The translations under genes were made by a program, and so were the position numbers. DNA of 7,816 nucleotides from contig JACXTQ010000156.1 in the NCBI GenBank assembly GCA_016919605.1, positions 1 to 7,816 of the forward strand. The letters run 5' to 3'. Below the pieces are notes generated by a model, which saw only the letters and a program-made list of their open reading frames with translations, ran no database searches and was not told the DNA's origin. The stretch is from Methylovulum sp. (GTDB taxonomy: Bacteria > Pseudomonadota > Gammaproteobacteria > Methylococcales > Methylomonadaceae). Below, piece by piece: positions 5,984 to 7,816 of this stretch; position 1 is the first letter of the stretch, and each line of letters starts with the position of its first letter.

Positions 5984-6844
5984 TCAGCAAATACCCGCCA
6001 CTTTGCAGGTAGAGTTGATGTCTACATTCCAAATAACGAAGCCACTATCGTAATACGTGCCTTGAAGGATATAGGTTTCACCATTCAGGCCATTGGTGGT
6101 GACGGCAGTGGCCGCAATTGTCGTACTGACGGGACTGGATTGAAGAACGGTGACGGACGCTGTTCTGGCATCATGGGGTGGGGTCGCGGCAATTTTCTTG
6201 GCCACATAATCTAGGGCGTTATACACATTGCTGTCACCTGTTTGCGTCCCGTCACACGCGCCCGCTGAATATGGAAAACCAAAGCCGCCATTGGTTATGC
6301 CGCACACTTCAATCGCCGTTTTGACACCGGCTATGTCTAAAATCACGTCGGAGAATTTGGCTTTGGCCGAGTCTTGGTACGGCACGAACGATAAATCACC
6401 ACAGACGCTGTCAATAAATTGGGTCAATGGCGTTACCGCCAGCGAGTCGTTGACCAGGCCGCCGCCGACTTTATCCAATAGGAAAATTTTCTGGGTTTGG
6501 CTATTTTGGGTTTGGTAGGCGAAATACTGGTGCGTGTAGCCGCCCTTGGTGGCTTGGCCGGTTATCGTGCCTTGTGCGGCGGTGGCAATCACGCTTTTTA
6601 TCTCAGCCACGCTTAAGGTGGCGGGCCTTACTTCCCTGGATTTCAGGCTAGGGCCTGATGTGGAGAGGTTGACCGTGTGCTCGACAATCACTTTGCCGTT
6701 GCCGTCTACGGTACAGCTATTGCTGTTGCTGTTGGCGGGTAGGGCGGGTGAGGCGACCACGACTCTTAACAAAGGGTCTGGGGCGGCCAGCGCCATGCCT
6801 GATAGCGGTAACAAAAACAACGGCCAAACGTGGGATAATTTCAT
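5984..6844 (-). CDS. Secreted six-cysteine protein of unknown function
   Basis: A 286-residue protein with a clear Sec signal peptide: basic start MKLSH, hydrophobic core WPLFLLPLSGM and an ALA-A cleavage context near residue 20. The mature part is rich in Ser, Thr, Ala and Gly, and contains C44, C148, C181, C197, C280 and C286, enough for three disulfides in the periplasm or outside. No catalytic motif was recognised. The C-terminal end (FVIWNVDINSTCKVAGIC) vaguely recalls the disulfide end of type IV pilins, but the N-terminus is not a prepilin leader. Alternatives are an adhesin-like or envelope protein. The ATG at 6844 has AGAGA (complement of 6851-6855) about 6 nt upstream and a good promoter further up, and it is transcribed alone toward BIME copy 2. 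The gene call is firm because of the signal peptide; function unknown. Confidence 0.8.
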   Translation of the reverse strand: MKLSHVWPLFLLPLSGMALAAPDPLLRVVVASPALPANSNSNSCTVDGNGKVIVEHTVNLSTSGPSLKSREVRPATLSVAEIKSVIATAAQGTITGQATKGGYTHQYFAYQTQNSQTQKIFLLDKVGGGLVNDSLAVTPLTQFIDSVCGDLSFVPYQDSAKAKFSDVILDIAGVKTAIEVCGITNGGFGFPYSAGACDGTQTGDSNVYNALDYVAKKIAATPPHDARTASVTVLQSSPVSTTIAATAVTTNGLNGETYILQGTYYDSGFVIWNVDINSTCKVAGIC

Positions 6845-6907
6845 AATCGATCTCTTTAAGGGGGTTGTAAAATCGTTAACGGGCGGTTTTAGGCCACCAC
6901 GCTTAAG

Positions 6908-6935
6908 AGTATAGTCGATAAAAAAACTTTTGTAA
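6908..6935 (-). promoter_or_regulatory. Sigma70-type promoter for the secreted-protein gene
   Basis: Read on the minus strand: TTACAA (6935-6930) as -35, a 16-bp spacer and TATACT (6913-6908) as -10. The predicted start is near 6901, giving a leader of about 55 nt with a ribosome binding site before ATG 6844. Confidence 0.55.
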
Positions 6936-6987
6936 TCTGGTTGGGCGTAAAGGCCCTATACTGCAAACGGTCAAGTTTTCGGTTTTT

Positions 6988-7010
6988 GGAGCGCGGGTCT
7001 CCCTGCCCGC
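6988..7010. repeat. Short GGAG-headed REP-like hairpin
   Basis: GGAG (6988-6991) is followed by GCGGG (6993-6997) pairing with CCCGC (7006-7010) over an 8-nt loop. GGAG is the other tetranucleotide found at the foot of REP hairpins. The stem is short, so this is tentative. Confidence 0.4.
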
Positions 7011-7015
7011 TGGCC

Positions 7016-7032
7016 CACTGCCATTAAGTTAA
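7016..7032. repeat. 17-bp motif shared with 444-460
   Basis: CACTGCCATTAAGTTAA here and CACTGCCATTAAATTAA at 444-460 differ at one base. Both are intergenic, in the same orientation, and near BIME-type elements. It may be a remnant of an insertion-sequence end or another dispersed repeat. Confidence 0.45.
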
Positions 7033-7037
7033 ACGCG

Positions 7038-7120
7038 GTAGGGCGGCAATAACGTGAGCGTATGCACCGGATGGTTGGAATCCGACATGCGGTGCATACG
7101 GCTATCGCCTATTGCACCGG
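7038..7120. repeat. Second-family BIME-like element
   Basis: GTAG (7038-7041) heads a bulged hairpin whose right arm is CGTATGCACCG (7059-7069). That arm is a perfect 11-bp complement of CGGTGCATACG (7090-7100), which in turn can pair through CGGTGCA (7090-7096) with TGCACCG (7113-7119) and GGC with GCC around a TATC loop. Two REP units in opposed orientation with alternative pairings are thus present. The sequence is unrelated to the GTTGGGGT family, so a second REP lineage exists in this genome. Confidence 0.7.
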
Positions 7121-7189
7121 AATGCGCCTTAGTGCGTTTTTTGCAGAGGTATGTTTAGCATGGTTATATAGGCTTTACCGTTTTTATCT

Positions 7190-7221
7190 TTGAAAAGGGA
7201 GTACTATAGGGCATAATGTCC
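7190..7221 (+). promoter_or_regulatory. Promoter of the methyltransferase gene with an overlapping operator-like palindrome
   Basis: TTGAAA (7190-7195), a 16-bp spacer and CATAAT (7212-7217) form a good sigma70 promoter. GGGCATAATGTCC (7209-7221) is an inverted repeat with 6-bp arms and one mismatched pair, covering the -10 exactly. Because the gene product begins with a helix-turn-helix, self-repression at this site is plausible. Confidence 0.55.
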
Positions 7222-7246
7222 GAAAATATTCCTAGATAAAGAAATA

Positions 7247-7816
7247 ATGAATCAACTAAAACAACTCGAATTGCTAAAGCAAGCAAGAATCCGTTACAGC
7301 CAAGGTGAAATTGCCAATTTTCTTAATGTAGATGCCCGTACAGTCCGCCGCTGGGAAATTGGGGAAAATGAGCCGCCAGCTTATCTGGCTGATGCAATCC
7401 GTCAACGCATATTGCCATTAATTGATGCAGAATCAAGGAAAAATCATTGTTTTACATTCATCGACCTGTTTGCAGGAATTGGTGGTATACGGCTGGGCTT
7501 TGAAGCGCATGGAGGGCATTGTATATTTACCAGTGAATGGAATAGTTTTTCTCAAAAAACCTATCTGGCTAATTTTCCTCAAGATAGCCAACATATTTTT
7601 GTTGGTGACATCACACAAATTGATGAAAATGACATTCCAAACCATGATGTATTGTTGGCTGGTTTCCCTTGCCAGCCATTCAGCATTGCTGGTGTGTCCA
7701 AAAAAAATGCCCTAGGCCGTCCACATGGCTTTGAATGCACAACCCAAGGCACATTATTCTTTGATGTTGCCCGTGTTATAGCCGCTAAACAAGCCCAAGC
7801 CTTTCTGCTTGAAAAC
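7247..7816 (+). CDS. C5-cytosine DNA methyltransferase with N-terminal HTH (5' part, truncated by window edge)
   Basis: The frame is open from ATG 7247 to the last base (190 codons). Residues 1-60 form an XRE-like helix-turn-helix (YSQGEIANFLNVDARTVRRW), as in the EcoRII/SsoII group of methyltransferases. The catalytic domain follows: motif I DLFAGIGG (73-80), the motif II acidic residue in SEW (E97), GDIT (120-123), motif IV PCQPFS (141-146) with nucleophile C142, and motif V GTLFFDVARVI (168-178). Motif VI ENV begins at the last two visible residues, EN. The target-recognition domain and motifs VIII-X lie beyond the window, so the recognition site cannot be given. An upstream ATG at 7216 meets a stop after seven codons, which fixes the start at 7247; the ribosome binding site is weak. 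Composition is AT-rich, typical of mobile restriction-modification genes. Whether a restriction enzyme or Vsr partner follows cannot be seen. Confidence 0.95.
   Translation, partial: MNQLKQLELLKQARIRYSQGEIANFLNVDARTVRRWEIGENEPPAYLADAIRQRILPLIDAESRKNHCFTFIDLFAGIGGIRLGFEAHGGHCIFTSEWNSFSQKTYLANFPQDSQHIFVGDITQIDENDIPNHDVLLAGFPCQPFSIAGVSKKNALGRPHGFECTTQGTLFFDVARVIAAKQAQAFLLEN

Larger units (their letters stand above)
6845..7246. other. Gene-free intergenic region between divergent genes
   Basis: This 402-bp stretch separates the secreted-protein gene (minus) from the methyltransferase (plus). It holds two divergent promoters, the GGAG-headed hairpin, the 17-bp shared motif and the second-family BIME. 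No convincing small gene, tRNA or riboswitch was seen. Confidence 0.7.

Noticed and set aside
6546..6914. Plus-strand open frames opposite the secreted-protein gene (also 5972-6214 and 6228-6518)
   Set aside because: The minus-strand frame has a signal peptide, ribosome binding site and promoter. The plus-strand frames show none of these.
7422..7715. Plus-strand frame overlapping the methyltransferase
   Set aside because: The overlapping frame from 7247 carries all the early C5-methyltransferase motifs in order, so this is a shadow.

Overview
The window looks like chromosomal DNA of a gammaproteobacterium. The pointers are a YgiQ-type radical SAM gene of the usual length, moderate GC content, and several families of GTAG-headed extragenic palindromes (REP/BIME type) of the kind common in that class. 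A methanotroph-like (Methylococcales) host is possible, but this is a guess: no phylogenetic marker is present.

Layout. (1) 1-380, minus: 5' part of an orphan ParA-type ATPase, cut by the window edge. (2) 381-596: intergenic, with a 16-bp palindrome and a complete ~90-bp BIME. (3) 597-1202, minus: CPBP (CAAX protease/Abi) membrane metalloprotease. (4) 1203-1417: divergent intergenic region with a GC-rich hairpin and a 17-bp palindrome at a likely promoter. (5) 1418-4395, plus: a spermidine-synthase-fold protein overlapping ygiQ by ATGA, so the two are translationally coupled. The ygiQ end carries a G-quadruplex-type motif. (6) 4432-5768, plus: a visibly AT-richer two-gene module, an EEP-fold nuclease/phosphatase with every catalytic motif present and a 148-residue protein of unknown function. 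The two overlap by one base and each has a strong ribosome binding site. A weak terminator and a second, inverted copy of the BIME follow. (7) 5984-6844, minus: a secreted six-cysteine protein of unknown function with its own promoter. (8) 6845-7246: gene-free, with two other REP-like elements and two divergent promoters. (9) 7247-7816, plus: 5' part of a C5-cytosine DNA methyltransferase with an N-terminal helix-turn-helix. Its likely promoter contains an imperfect palindrome over the -10 box, which suggests autoregulation.

How the parts relate. Two units look functionally linked: the SpeE-like/ygiQ pair, and the nuclease plus its small partner. The second is the best candidate for an undescribed system, possibly a defence or toxin-type accessory module, but that role is inferred only from architecture and composition. 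The methyltransferase may be an orphan or part of a restriction-modification system; the deciding neighbour lies beyond the window. No tRNA, rRNA, CRISPR array, transposase gene or replication origin was seen.
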